Below are positions 45,765 to 53,237 of a stretch of DNA of 64,000 nucleotides, one piece after another; position 1 is the stretch's first letter; each line of letters opens with the position of its first letter. The DNA comes from Lentzea cavernae (GTDB lineage: Bacteria > Actinomycetota > Actinomycetes > Mycobacteriales > Pseudonocardiaceae): NCBI RefSeq assembly GCF_014653695.1, contig NZ_BNAR01000024.1, positions 43,034-107,033 of the forward strand, written 5' to 3'. Under the pieces are notes generated by a model. That model made no database searches. It was not told where the DNA came from and worked only from the letters and a program-made list of their open reading frames with translations. The position numbers were made by a program, and so were the translations under genes.

Positions 45765-46202
45765 TCACTCCGGCAAGGCGTGCTTCGGACGAGACACGAC
45801 GGGCGCGCGGTGCACCACCGGTGGCGCGTCGGTCAGGACCGGCAGCTCGGTGGTCATTTCCGCCGGACTCTCCTCCGGCATCTCGATGACACCTGATCGA
45901 GTGAAGGGGTTGCGCAACGGCCGACGCCGTTCGCGGTGCGGCAGCCCTTCTCCGATGAGGTGCTGGTGCGCCATGTTCCAGACCTGGCAAGGCCACCGGC
46001 GGCGGCGCAGCCAGCCGGGACAGGCCCGGCAGCGACCGTCCTCGTCCGGCTGGTGCACCGTCAGCAGCAGGCGCCAGCCGTCCGCGAGGCGGTGGATCTC
46101 CGCGCGGGCCAACGGAACCAGCGCCTCGGCCTCTCCGTGCTCGGCGACCTTGTCCAGCAACGCCAGGCGTTGCATCACCGCGTCGCGCAGGTTCTCGTCC
46201 AT
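45765..46202 (-). CDS. Hypothetical protein with a CxxC-W-C cysteine cluster
   Basis: This 145-residue soluble protein is not assigned to a family. An N-terminal helical part (LRDAVMQRLALLDKVAEHGEAEAL) is followed by CRACPGWLRRRRWPC, a possible zinc site (three Cys), then a Pro/Glu-rich tail. Its ATG 46202 overlaps the stop of the preceding 60-residue gene by one base, and the ABC ATPase gene starts 22 bases after its stop, so all four genes appear to be one operon. Confidence 0.7.
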   Translation of the reverse strand: MDENLRDAVMQRLALLDKVAEHGEAEALVPLARAEIHRLADGWRLLLTVHQPDEDGRCRACPGWLRRRRWPCQVWNMAHQHLIGEGLPHRERRRPLRNPFTRSGVIEMPEESPAEMTTELPVLTDAPPVVHRAPVVSRPKHALPE

Positions 46203-46384
46203 CACATCTTCGCCGTGGCCTGGTCGAGCAAAGAGCCCAAGCGACGCGTCTGGGTGGCGGACATCACAGCGGTCTCGCCAGGAGGCGTGACCAGCAGGAC
46301 GCGGTCGTTCTCCACCAGCACGGTCATGGACCTGTCACGACCGAACGGGTCGTGGCAGTGGATCCATCCCTGTGGTTCAGCCAT
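46202..46384 (-). CDS. Small hypothetical protein
   Basis: This 60-residue protein starts MAEPQGWIHCHDPFGRDRSM and goes on to a beta-hairpin-like TVLVENDRVLLVTPPGE and a helix ending LDQATAKM. It is not recognised. It is accepted as a gene because it has GGGAGA upstream (46391-46396), a coupled overlap with the next gene, and normal codon use. Confidence 0.65.
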   Translation of the reverse strand: MAEPQGWIHCHDPFGRDRSMTVLVENDRVLLVTPPGETAVMSATQTRRLGSLLDQATAKM

Positions 46385-46812
46385 GGAATCTCCCTTCGAG
46401 GGACACCCGACTTGGTCTACATCGGCCGAACCCCCTGCTCGCCGCACCACGATCCGCGGAATTCACTCGTTTGCTGGACGGTCCGAGGTCGGGCAGTGGT
46501 CCACTCGGGGAAACTTTTGGGTCCCGTTTAGGTGGGGGTGCTGGGCGTGACCCCCGACGGCCCGCTATATTTGGTGACGGCGGCCCCGCTCCCAGTGACC
46601 CCCAGGCTGGTTGAGCGCGGCCGCCCTTTACGTGGCGGACTCCGATGCTCATTGACCTTCGGCCAATTTCGCCGTAGCCCGCAGTGTTGGTCGGGGGACA
46701 CCCCCGAACCCCCGGGCTTTCCCGAATCCCTTTCAGTTCTGAGCAAAAACCCGTTGCGTCCTCCGGTCTCGTACGCTGTAAGTTTCCTCGTACACCGTAA
46801 GGGGGGATGATG
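46385..46812. other. Divergent intergenic region before the DHA2 exporter
   Basis: This 428-base gap has no accepted gene. It contains a GGGGGT (46534-46539) / ACCCCC (46550-46555) hairpin, a TCGGGGG (46691-46697) / CCCCCGA (46701-46707) hairpin with a 3-base loop, and the direct repeat at 46770-46801. Confidence 0.55.
46770..46801 (+). promoter_or_regulatory. Direct repeat in the promoter of the DHA2 exporter
   Basis: CGTACGCTGTAAG (46770-46782) and CGTACACCGTAAG (46789-46801) differ at two positions and are 19 bases apart, ending 11 bases before the ATG at 46813. They are candidate operator sites for the TetR protein encoded downstream. Confidence 0.5.
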
Positions 46813-48261
46813 ATGACTTCGACGACCGAGAAGGCCGTGGTGCACCCGCACCCGCAACGCTGGGCCGTGCTCGGCGTGCTCTGCCTGTCCGTGATGGTCG
46901 TGGTGCTGGACAACACCGTGCTCAACGTGGCGATCCCGTCCATCTCCACGGGCTTGGACGCGAGCACCGCCGACATCCAGTGGATGATCAACGCCTACTC
47001 GCTCGCGCTGGCGGGCCTGCTGCTCACGACCGGGTCGCTCAGCGACAGGTTCGGCCGCAAGCGCGCGCTCCTGGCGGGTCTGGCCCTGTTCGGCGCGGGC
47101 AGCGCGGTCGCGGCCTACGCGACCTCGTCGGAAGCGCTGATCGCGGCTCGCGGCTTCATGGGCATCGGCGCCGCGGTGCTGATGCCGGGCACGCTCGCCG
47201 TGCTCATGCAGTTGTTCGACGACGAGGAACGCCCGAAGGCCATCGGCATCTGGGCCGCCGTCAGCAGCCTCGGTTTCGCGGCCGGGCCGGTGATCGGCGG
47301 CGCGCTGATCAAGCACTTCTGGTGGGGCTCGGTGTTCCTGATCAACGTGCCGGTGGCCCTCCTCGCGGTCGCGGCCGTCGCGTTCCTCGTGCCGGAGTCC
47401 AAGGACCCGACCGTGCGCAGGCCTGACGTGCTCGGCTCGATCCTGTCGATCGTCGGCATGGTGTCGGTCGTGTACGCGGTGATCGAGGTGCCGGAGCACG
47501 GGTTCGGCTCGGCCGAGTTCGGCGTGCCCGTCGCGATCGGGCTCGTGACCATGACCGGATTCGCCTTGTGGGAACGGCACACCACCGACCCGATGCTCGA
47601 CCTCGGGTTCTTCGGGAACCGCCGGTTCACCGGTGCGGTGGCGTCGGGTGTGCTGGCCGCGTTCGGCATGGCGGGCTCGCTCTTCCTGCTGACGCAACAC
47701 CTCCAGGGCGTGCTCGGCTACAGCCCGCTGGAGGCCGGCGTGCGCGTGGCGCCGATGGCGATCGCGTTGCTGATCACCAGCAACACGTTGGGACAGCTCG
47801 TGATCAAGCTCGGTGCGGGCAGGGCGATGCTGCTCGGCATGACGATCGTCGCGGGCGGTGTGGCACTGCTGTCGATCGGCACCACCTACCCGCCGACGCT
47901 GGCCGGGCTGGTGCTCATCGGCGTCGGAGTCGGTGTGTCCCAACCGGTCGCGGTCAACGCGCTGATGGGCTCCATCCCGCCGGAACGGGCCGGGATCGCG
48001 TCCGGGTTGTCGGGCACGCTCACGGAACTGGGCTCCTCGTTCGGCATCGCGGTGCTGGGCGCGCTGCTGTCGGCGCGGTTCGTCGCGTCACTGCCGGAGG
48101 GCGTTCCAGGGCGTTCGCTGAGCGAGGCCCTGCACAGCGGTGCGGACATCACGGTCGTGCGCGAGGCGTTCTCCAACGGCATGAGCGTCAGCCTCGCCGT
48201 CGGTGCTGTCGCCGTGTTCCTGGGAGGTGTTGTGGCCAGCGTGCTCCTCAGGCGCGCCTAG
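46813..48261 (+). CDS. MFS drug exporter, DHA2 family (14 TM)
   Basis: This 482-residue transporter has about 14 hydrophobic helices. Motif C-like LDNTVLNVAIPSI lies in helix 1, WMINAYSLALAGLLL in helix 2, and motif A GSLSDRFGRKRALL follows. It is a proton-driven multidrug exporter of the EmrB/QacA type. Three ATGs occur in a row (46807, 46810, 46813); the last has the best spacing to AAGGGGGG. A TetR gene starts 10 bases after its stop, so the pair forms an inducible efflux operon. Confidence 0.92.
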   Translation: MTSTTEKAVVHPHPQRWAVLGVLCLSVMVVVLDNTVLNVAIPSISTGLDASTADIQWMINAYSLALAGLLLTTGSLSDRFGRKRALLAGLALFGAGSAVAAYATSSEALIAARGFMGIGAAVLMPGTLAVLMQLFDDEERPKAIGIWAAVSSLGFAAGPVIGGALIKHFWWGSVFLINVPVALLAVAAVAFLVPESKDPTVRRPDVLGSILSIVGMVSVVYAVIEVPEHGFGSAEFGVPVAIGLVTMTGFALWERHTTDPMLDLGFFGNRRFTGAVASGVLAAFGMAGSLFLLTQHLQGVLGYSPLEAGVRVAPMAIALLITSNTLGQLVIKLGAGRAMLLGMTIVAGGVALLSIGTTYPPTLAGLVLIGVGVGVSQPVAVNALMGSIPPERAGIASGLSGTLTELGSSFGIAVLGALLSARFVASLPEGVPGRSLSEALHSGADITVVREAFSNGMSVSLAVGAVAVFLGGVVASVLLRRA

Positions 48262-48271
48262 GATCGCCGAC

Positions 48272-48952
48272 GTGGACAGCGTGTGGTTCGGCAAGCCCAG
48301 GCCCAGCAGCGGTCAGCCCCTCGGCTTGAGCCGTGAGTTGATCGTCCGCAAGGCGCTGGAGATGCTGGACGAGCACGGTCTGCAGAAGCTGTCCATGCGC
48401 AAGCTCGCCGCCGAACTCGGCGCGGCACCCATGTCGCTCTACTGGCACGTGCCCACGAAGGACGCGTTGATCGAGCTCTGCCTGGACGAGGTCTACGGCG
48501 AGTTCACCCTCCCCGATCCCGAGGCCGAGTGGGAGACCGCGGTGCGCGCGATGATGCGCGAGCTGCGCCAGCTCGCGCTCAAGCACCCGTGGTGGATCCG
48601 CGGGATCGGGGAGTTCAACACGATCGGCCCGAACGCGGTGGCGTTCGCGGACGCCATGTTCGAGCCCATGCTGCGCGCCGGCCTGTCGACCGCGGCCGCC
48701 GCCCAGTCGATCTCCGCGGTGGGCAGCTTCGTCAACGGCCACGCGATCGCGGAGGTCAACTTCATCGGACGCGGCGGGATGGACTCGCCGCCGCCCGACC
48801 TGGCGAAGATCGCCGACCTCTACCGGGACGAGCACCCCCGCTACGTCGCGATGCTGGACGAGCCGAACCTGTGGTCGCTCGACACCCAGTTCGAGTTCGG
48901 GCTGGACTGCGTCATCGACGGCATCAAGGCGCGCGTCGCCGCCCTCAGATAG
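48272..48952 (+). CDS. TetR-family regulator of the efflux operon
   Basis: This 226-residue protein has the helix-turn-helix SMRKLAAELGAAPMSLYWHVPTKDALI (about 45-72) and a TetR_C-type ligand-binding domain with a Trp-rich start (HPWWIRGIGEFN). The GTG start at 48272 gives VDSVWFGKPRPSSGQPLGLSRE, a usual N-terminus for this group. It very likely represses the preceding exporter gene until a drug binds. Confidence 0.9.
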   Translation: MDSVWFGKPRPSSGQPLGLSRELIVRKALEMLDEHGLQKLSMRKLAAELGAAPMSLYWHVPTKDALIELCLDEVYGEFTLPDPEAEWETAVRAMMRELRQLALKHPWWIRGIGEFNTIGPNAVAFADAMFEPMLRAGLSTAAAAQSISAVGSFVNGHAIAEVNFIGRGGMDSPPPDLAKIADLYRDEHPRYVAMLDEPNLWSLDTQFEFGLDCVIDGIKARVAALR

Positions 48953-48958
48953 CCGAAA

Positions 48959-48986
48959 CCCCCGCAGCGGTTCACGCGTGCGGGGG
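48959..48986. terminator. Terminator between tetR and ald
   Basis: CCCCCGCA (48959-48966) pairs with TGCGGGGG (48979-48986), with further GC pairing inside the loop. It lies between convergent genes. Confidence 0.7.
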
Positions 48987-49007
48987 CCTCATTCATTCAG
49001 TTGGCTT

Positions 49008-50120
49008 TCAGACCACGCTCTCGAGCGGCGTGTGGAGCAGACCGGTCGCCTCGGCCACCGGGCCGTTGGTCAGCAGGCCCTCGTGGGCGTTGAGGCCCAG
49101 GGCCAACGAACGGTCGTCCTTCAGCGCCTGCGTCCAGCCCTTGTCCGCCAGCGCGACCGCGTACGGCAGCGTCACGTTGGTCAGCGCGTAGGTCGAGGTG
49201 CGCGGGACGGCGCCCGGCATGTTCGCCACGCAGTAGAACACCGAGTTGTGGACCTCGTAGGTCGGCTCGGCGTGCGTGGTCGCGCGGGAGTCCTCGAAGC
49301 AACCGCCCTGGTCGATGGCGATGTCGACGAGCACCGAACCCGGCTTCATGTCCGCGACCAGCGCGTTCGACACGAGCTTCGGCGCGGCGGCACCGGGGAC
49401 GAGCACGGCGCCGATGACCAGGTCGGCCTCGCGGACGGCCTGCTCGATGGCGAACGAGTTCGACGCGAGCGTGCGCAGGCGGCCCTGGAACTGGGCGTCG
49501 ATCTGGCGCAGGCGGTCGACGTTGGTGTCGAGGATCTGCACGTCCGCGCCCATGCCGACGGCGATCGTGGCGGCGTTGACACCCGCCACGCCACCGCCGA
49601 TGACGACCACGCGGGCCGGGGCGACACCGGGGACGCCGCCGGGCAGCACACCGCGGCCACCGGAGGGCTTCATCAGCGCGAACGCGCCGACCTGCGGGGC
49701 CAGGCGGCCCGCGACCTCGGACATCGGGGCGAGCAGCGGCAGCGCGCGGTTCGGCAGCTGCACGGTCTCGTAGGCGATGGCCGTGGTGCGCGACGCGAGC
49801 AGCGCCTCGGTCAGCGGCTTGTCGGCGGCGAGGTGCAGGTACGTGAAGAGGGTCTGGCCGGCGCGGAGACGGGGGTACTCCTGCGCGATCGGCTCCTTGA
49901 CCTTGAGGACCAGGTCGCCCTCCGCCCAGACGTCGTCGGCGGTCGCGAGGACCTTCGCACCCGCGGCGAGGTACTCCTCGTCGGTGATCGCGGAGCCCAG
50001 ACCGGCGCCCTGCTCGACGTAGACGTCGTGCCCGCGGCTGGTCAGTTCGTGCGCACCGGCAGGGGTGAGGGCGACGCGGTACTCGTGGTTCTTGATCTCG
50101 CGAGGAACTGCGATCCGCAC
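49008..50120 (-). CDS. ald: Alanine dehydrogenase
   Basis: This 370-residue enzyme interconverts L-alanine and pyruvate plus ammonia with NAD(H). Substrate-site motifs are RVALTPAGAHEL, HLAADKPL (catalytic His) and MSEVAGRLA; the Rossmann loop is VIGGGVAGVNAATIAVGMGA. GTG 50120 follows GGAGGAG by six bases. It is divergent from the gcvH-sdaA operon, so amino acids that yield pyruvate and ammonia are handled on both sides. Confidence 0.95.
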   Translation of the reverse strand: MRIAVPREIKNHEYRVALTPAGAHELTSRGHDVYVEQGAGLGSAITDEEYLAAGAKVLATADDVWAEGDLVLKVKEPIAQEYPRLRAGQTLFTYLHLAADKPLTEALLASRTTAIAYETVQLPNRALPLLAPMSEVAGRLAPQVGAFALMKPSGGRGVLPGGVPGVAPARVVVIGGGVAGVNAATIAVGMGADVQILDTNVDRLRQIDAQFQGRLRTLASNSFAIEQAVREADLVIGAVLVPGAAAPKLVSNALVADMKPGSVLVDIAIDQGGCFEDSRATTHAEPTYEVHNSVFYCVANMPGAVPRTSTYALTNVTLPYAVALADKGWTQALKDDRSLALGLNAHEGLLTNGPVAEATGLLHTPLESVV

Positions 50121-50273
50121 GATGACTCCTCCGTTCGGTGGCCGACATCTCATAATGTGGGCCAGTCGCAAGGTCATGTCACTGTGCGGATCGCACTATC
50201 CGGCACCAAGCCGATTGTTCACTTGGGACAAAGCGACCTGAGCCTCGTTCGCGTTCCGCTCGACCGTCCCGCG

Positions 50274-50303
50274 TTGACACTCGGCGGGGGCCGCACATAG
50301 CGT
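50274..50303 (+). promoter_or_regulatory. Promoter of the gcvH-sdaA operon
   Basis: TTGACA (50274-50279) and TAGCGT (50298-50303) are separated by 18 bases and lie about 45 bases upstream of the riboswitch. Confidence 0.5.
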
Positions 50304-50347
50304 TCGCCCCGGACAACTGAACACCGGCCGCGGCGCGCGAGCGCCAG

Positions 50348-50440
50348 AACCCGCGTGGGAGAGACCTCGACGACCGAGTCGGGGCGCCGAAGGGGCAAGC
50401 TCCCGCACACTCTCAGGCAGCAAGACCACTCGGGGTAGGC
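50348..50440 (+). promoter_or_regulatory. Glycine riboswitch (gcvT element), single aptamer
   Basis: The conserved aptamer segments occur in order: GTGGGAGAGACC (50355-50366), GGCGCCGAAGGGGCAAGC (50383-50400), then ACTCTCAGGCAGCAAGACC (50409-50427). Only one complete aptamer is visible; a GGGTAGGCAACTCTG segment after it (about 50433-50447) may be the partial helper seen in singlet glycine riboswitches. It precedes gcvH, where glycine binding is expected to turn on expression. Confidence 0.88.
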
Positions 50441-50501
50441 AACTCTGCACGGCGGAGGGGGCGCAAGTTTCCTGACCCGTCACAGCTGGAGGAGTCGCGC
50501 C

Positions 50502-50885
50502 GTGGAGTTCCCCGAGAACCTGCTCTACACCGTCGAGCACGAGTGGGTCGACTGGACGCCGGGCACCCAGGACCCGCTGACCTGCGGAATCACCGAGTAC
50601 GCGGCCGACGCCCTCGGCGACATCGTCTACGTGCAGCTCCCCGAGGTCGGCGCCAAGGTCGTCACCAACGAGGTCTGCGGCGAGCTCGAGTCCACCAAGT
50701 CCGTCAGCGACCTGTTCTCGCCCGTCACCGGTGAGGTGCTCGAGGTCAACAGCGCCGTCGTGGACGACCCGGCGGTCGTGAACACCGACCCGTACGGCGC
50801 CGGCTGGCTGTTCAAGGTCCGCGTCGAGTCGGCGGAGAACCTCCTCACCGCGGCGAAGTACGCCGAACTCACCAAGTCCGACTGA
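50502..50885 (+). CDS. gcvH: Glycine cleavage system H protein
   Basis: This 127-residue lipoyl carrier carries the aminomethyl group between GcvP and GcvT. The lipoyl Lys is in GELESTKSVSDLF (residue 67), and PVTGEVLEVNSAV follows. GTG 50502 has GGAGGAG seven bases upstream. It lies under the glycine riboswitch and before sdaA. gcvP, gcvT and glyA are not in this window, so the H protein is supplied from this separate operon. Confidence 0.96.
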   Translation: MEFPENLLYTVEHEWVDWTPGTQDPLTCGITEYAADALGDIVYVQLPEVGAKVVTNEVCGELESTKSVSDLFSPVTGEVLEVNSAVVDDPAVVNTDPYGAGWLFKVRVESAENLLTAAKYAELTKSD

Positions 50886-50929
50886 CCATGGACCTGACTG
50901 ACCGCTCCACCACCACGAAGGACTGATCA

Positions 50930-52294
50930 GTGGCGATCAGCGTTTTCGACCTGTTCTCCGTCGGCATCGGACCGTCCAGCTCCCACACGGTCGGCCCGAT
51001 GCGCGCGGCGGCGATGTTCGTCGACAAGCTCGGCGAGCGACTGTCCTCAGTGGACCGCGTCCACGTCGAGCTGTTCGGCTCGCTCGGCGCGACCGGACAC
51101 GGCCACGGCAGCCCGAAGGCCGTGTTCCTCGGCCTCGAGGGCAACCTCCCCGAAGAGGTCGACCCCACCGCTGCGGCGACGCGCGTCGAGGAGATCGTCT
51201 CCGGCGGACGGCTCCGGCTCGGCGGCGAGCACGAGATCGGCTTCGTGCACGACCGCGACCTCGTCATGCACCGCCGCAAGTCGCTTCCGCTGCACCCCAA
51301 CGGGATGAGCTTCGAGGCCTTCAGCGGCGGCAAGTCCGTCGAGCACGCCGTCTACTACTCGATCGGCGGCGGTTTCGTCGTCGACGAGAACGCCTCGGGC
51401 ACCGACCGGATCAAGCCGGACTCCACACCGCTGCCGCACCCGTTCCTGACCGGCGACCAGCTCCTCGCGCGCTGCCGCGAGACCGGCCTGTCGATCAGCG
51501 AGATCATGATGGCCAACGAGCTGTCGTGGCGCACCGAAGACGAGGTGCGCCAAGGACTCCTGCACATCTGGCACGTCATGCAGGAGTGCGTCGAACGCGG
51601 CTGCACCGAGCACGGCGTCCTGCCCGGCGGCCTCAAGGTCCGCCGCCGCGCCGCCGAGATGCGCAAGCGCCTCGAGGGCGAGCACTTCGTCACCGACCCG
51701 CTACGGGTCATGGACTGGGTGACGCTCTTCGCCCTGGCCGTCAACGAGGAGAACGCGGCAGGCGGCCGTGTCGTCACCGCGCCGACCAACGGTGCGGCCG
51801 GCATCGTCCCGGCGGTCCTGCACTACTACACGAGGTTCGTGCCGGGCGCGTCCGACGACGGAGTGGTCCGCTTCCTGCTGACCGCCGGCGCGATCGGCGT
51901 GCTGTTCAAGGAGAACGCGTCGATCTCCGGCGCCGAGGTCGGCTGCCAGGGCGAGGTCGGCTCGGCCTGCTCGATGGCCGCCGGCGGACTCGCCGAGGTC
52001 CTCGGCGGCACCCCCGAACAGGTCGAGAACGCCGCCGAGATCGCCATGGAGCACAACCTCGGCCTGACGTGCGACCCGATCGGCGGCCTCGTGCAGATCC
52101 CGTGCATCGAACGCAACGCCGTCGCGTCCATCAAGGCGATCACGGCTGTGCGCATGGCTCTGCGCGGTGACGGCTCGCACCTCGTGTCGCTCGACAAGGT
52201 CATCAAGACCATGCGGGACACCGGCAAGGACATGTCGGTGAAGTACAAGGAGACGGCACGCGGCGGGCTCGCCGTGAACGTCATCGAGTGCTGA
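50930..52294 (+). CDS. sdaA: L-serine ammonia-lyase (iron-sulfur)
   Basis: This 454-residue single-chain serine dehydratase turns serine into pyruvate and ammonia. Motifs are the N-terminal domain SVGIGPSSSHTVGPMRAA and the 4Fe-4S cysteines in GCQGEVGSACSMAAGG and CDPIGGLVQIPCIERNAV. GTG 50930 starts 44 bases after gcvH. Under the glycine riboswitch, it would drain serine made from excess glycine. Its 3' end overlaps the convergent unknown gene by 14 bases. Confidence 0.95.
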   Translation: MAISVFDLFSVGIGPSSSHTVGPMRAAAMFVDKLGERLSSVDRVHVELFGSLGATGHGHGSPKAVFLGLEGNLPEEVDPTAAATRVEEIVSGGRLRLGGEHEIGFVHDRDLVMHRRKSLPLHPNGMSFEAFSGGKSVEHAVYYSIGGGFVVDENASGTDRIKPDSTPLPHPFLTGDQLLARCRETGLSISEIMMANELSWRTEDEVRQGLLHIWHVMQECVERGCTEHGVLPGGLKVRRRAAEMRKRLEGEHFVTDPLRVMDWVTLFALAVNEENAAGGRVVTAPTNGAAGIVPAVLHYYTRFVPGASDDGVVRFLLTAGAIGVLFKENASISGAEVGCQGEVGSACSMAAGGLAEVLGGTPEQVENAAEIAMEHNLGLTCDPIGGLVQIPCIERNAVASIKAITAVRMALRGDGSHLVSLDKVIKTMRDTGKDMSVKYKETARGGLAVNVIEC

Positions 52295-52811
52295 GCCACT
52301 CCAGCACCTCGTCCTGAGGCGTGGGGTCGGTCCACCGCAACCACGTGCCGAAGGTGCTGCTCGCCTTGTCGCAGTCCGACCACTCCTCGGCGAGGTGCTC
52401 GACGACCTCGTCGGGGAGCGTGTCGACCAGGCGCAGCCACGGGACCATGCTCTGGTCGAGCTGCGCGGCGGCCTCGATCAGCTCCCCGAGGTCCTTGTGG
52501 CGTTCCTCGTCCGACGCCGCACGCAGGACGATGTCGGTGACCTGCGCGTAGAGCGCGGTGCGTTCGGCTTCCGGCCAGTGCGAGAACCCCGCCCACGTCA
52601 GCCCCATGGTGAGCCGGGAGTCGGGGTCCTCGGTGAGCAACCCGACCACCCTGTGCGCGAGTCGTCGCCAGGCGGGCCCGTACTCGTCGGGCTCGAAGTG
52701 GTCCTCGACCTCCCAGGCGAACTGCCACACGACCTCGTCCGGCACGAGCGCCGGATCACCGTCGAGCAGCGCCAGTTCGGCCTCGGTCCAGCAGAGTCCG
52801 CAGCCTTTCAA
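52281..52811 (-). CDS. Hypothetical protein coupled to an HxlR regulator
   Basis: This 176-residue soluble, acidic, helix-rich protein has an N-terminal MKGCGLCWTEAEL (a CxxC pair) and repeats of acidic helices (DEVVWQFAWEVEDHFEPDEY, DEVVEHLAEEWSDCD). No family is recognised. A TTG start at 52811 overlapping the HxlR stop (TTGA) is proposed, since no ATG or GTG gives a better start. Co-translation with the regulator suggests a functional link. Confidence 0.6.
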   Translation of the reverse strand: MKGCGLCWTEAELALLDGDPALVPDEVVWQFAWEVEDHFEPDEYGPAWRRLAHRVVGLLTEDPDSRLTMGLTWAGFSHWPEAERTALYAQVTDIVLRAASDEERHKDLGELIEAAAQLDQSMVPWLRLVDTLPDEVVEHLAEEWSDCDKASSTFGTWLRWTDPTPQDEVLEWLSTR

Positions 52812-53161
52812 CGCGCGTCGTAGGCCTTCTGCGCGTCCAGCACCTCGGGCATCCGCGCCTCCAGCAGGTGGATCAACGACAGCAACCGCTCCGCGGTGTC
52901 GCGCCCGAGCGGCGTGAGGCTGTAGTCGACGCGCGGCGGGTTCGTGGGCTGCGCGTCGCGGTTCACCAACCCGTCGCGCTCCAGCGCCTGCAGCGTCTGG
53001 GAGAGCATCTTCTCGCTGACCCCGTCGACCCGGCGGCGCAGCTCGTTGAACCGCAGCGGGCCGTCGACGAGCACGCCCAGCGTCAGCCCGCCCCACCTGC
53101 CGGTGACGTGCTCCAGCAAGGGACGTGACGGGCACGCCTTCGCGAACACGTTGTACTCCAT
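52808..53161 (-). CDS. HxlR-family transcriptional regulator
   Basis: This 117-residue winged-helix protein has the HxlR pattern: CPSRPLLEHVTGRWGGLTLGVL at the start, RFNELRRRVDGVSEKMLSQTLQALERDGLV (recognition helix) and VDYSLTPLGRDTAERL. These dimers often sense aldehydes or quinones by cysteine; here the Cys at position 10 is at the typical sensor place. The gene is coupled to the downstream unknown gene. Confidence 0.9.
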   Translation of the reverse strand: MEYNVFAKACPSRPLLEHVTGRWGGLTLGVLVDGPLRFNELRRRVDGVSEKMLSQTLQALERDGLVNRDAQPTNPPRVDYSLTPLGRDTAERLLSLIHLLEARMPEVLDAQKAYDAR

Positions 53162-53237
53162 GGCGGCATCATACCTGGTGAGGGCGCTTACTGATAGTAA
53201 GTGTGAGGACTCTCCACGTCAGGGGAGCCCTCACACG

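Noticed and set aside
50433..50470. Second glycine aptamer of a tandem riboswitch
   Set aside because: Only a short GGGTAGGCAACTCTG segment is present; the conserved GCCGAAGGGGCAA and CTCTCAGG cores do not recur.
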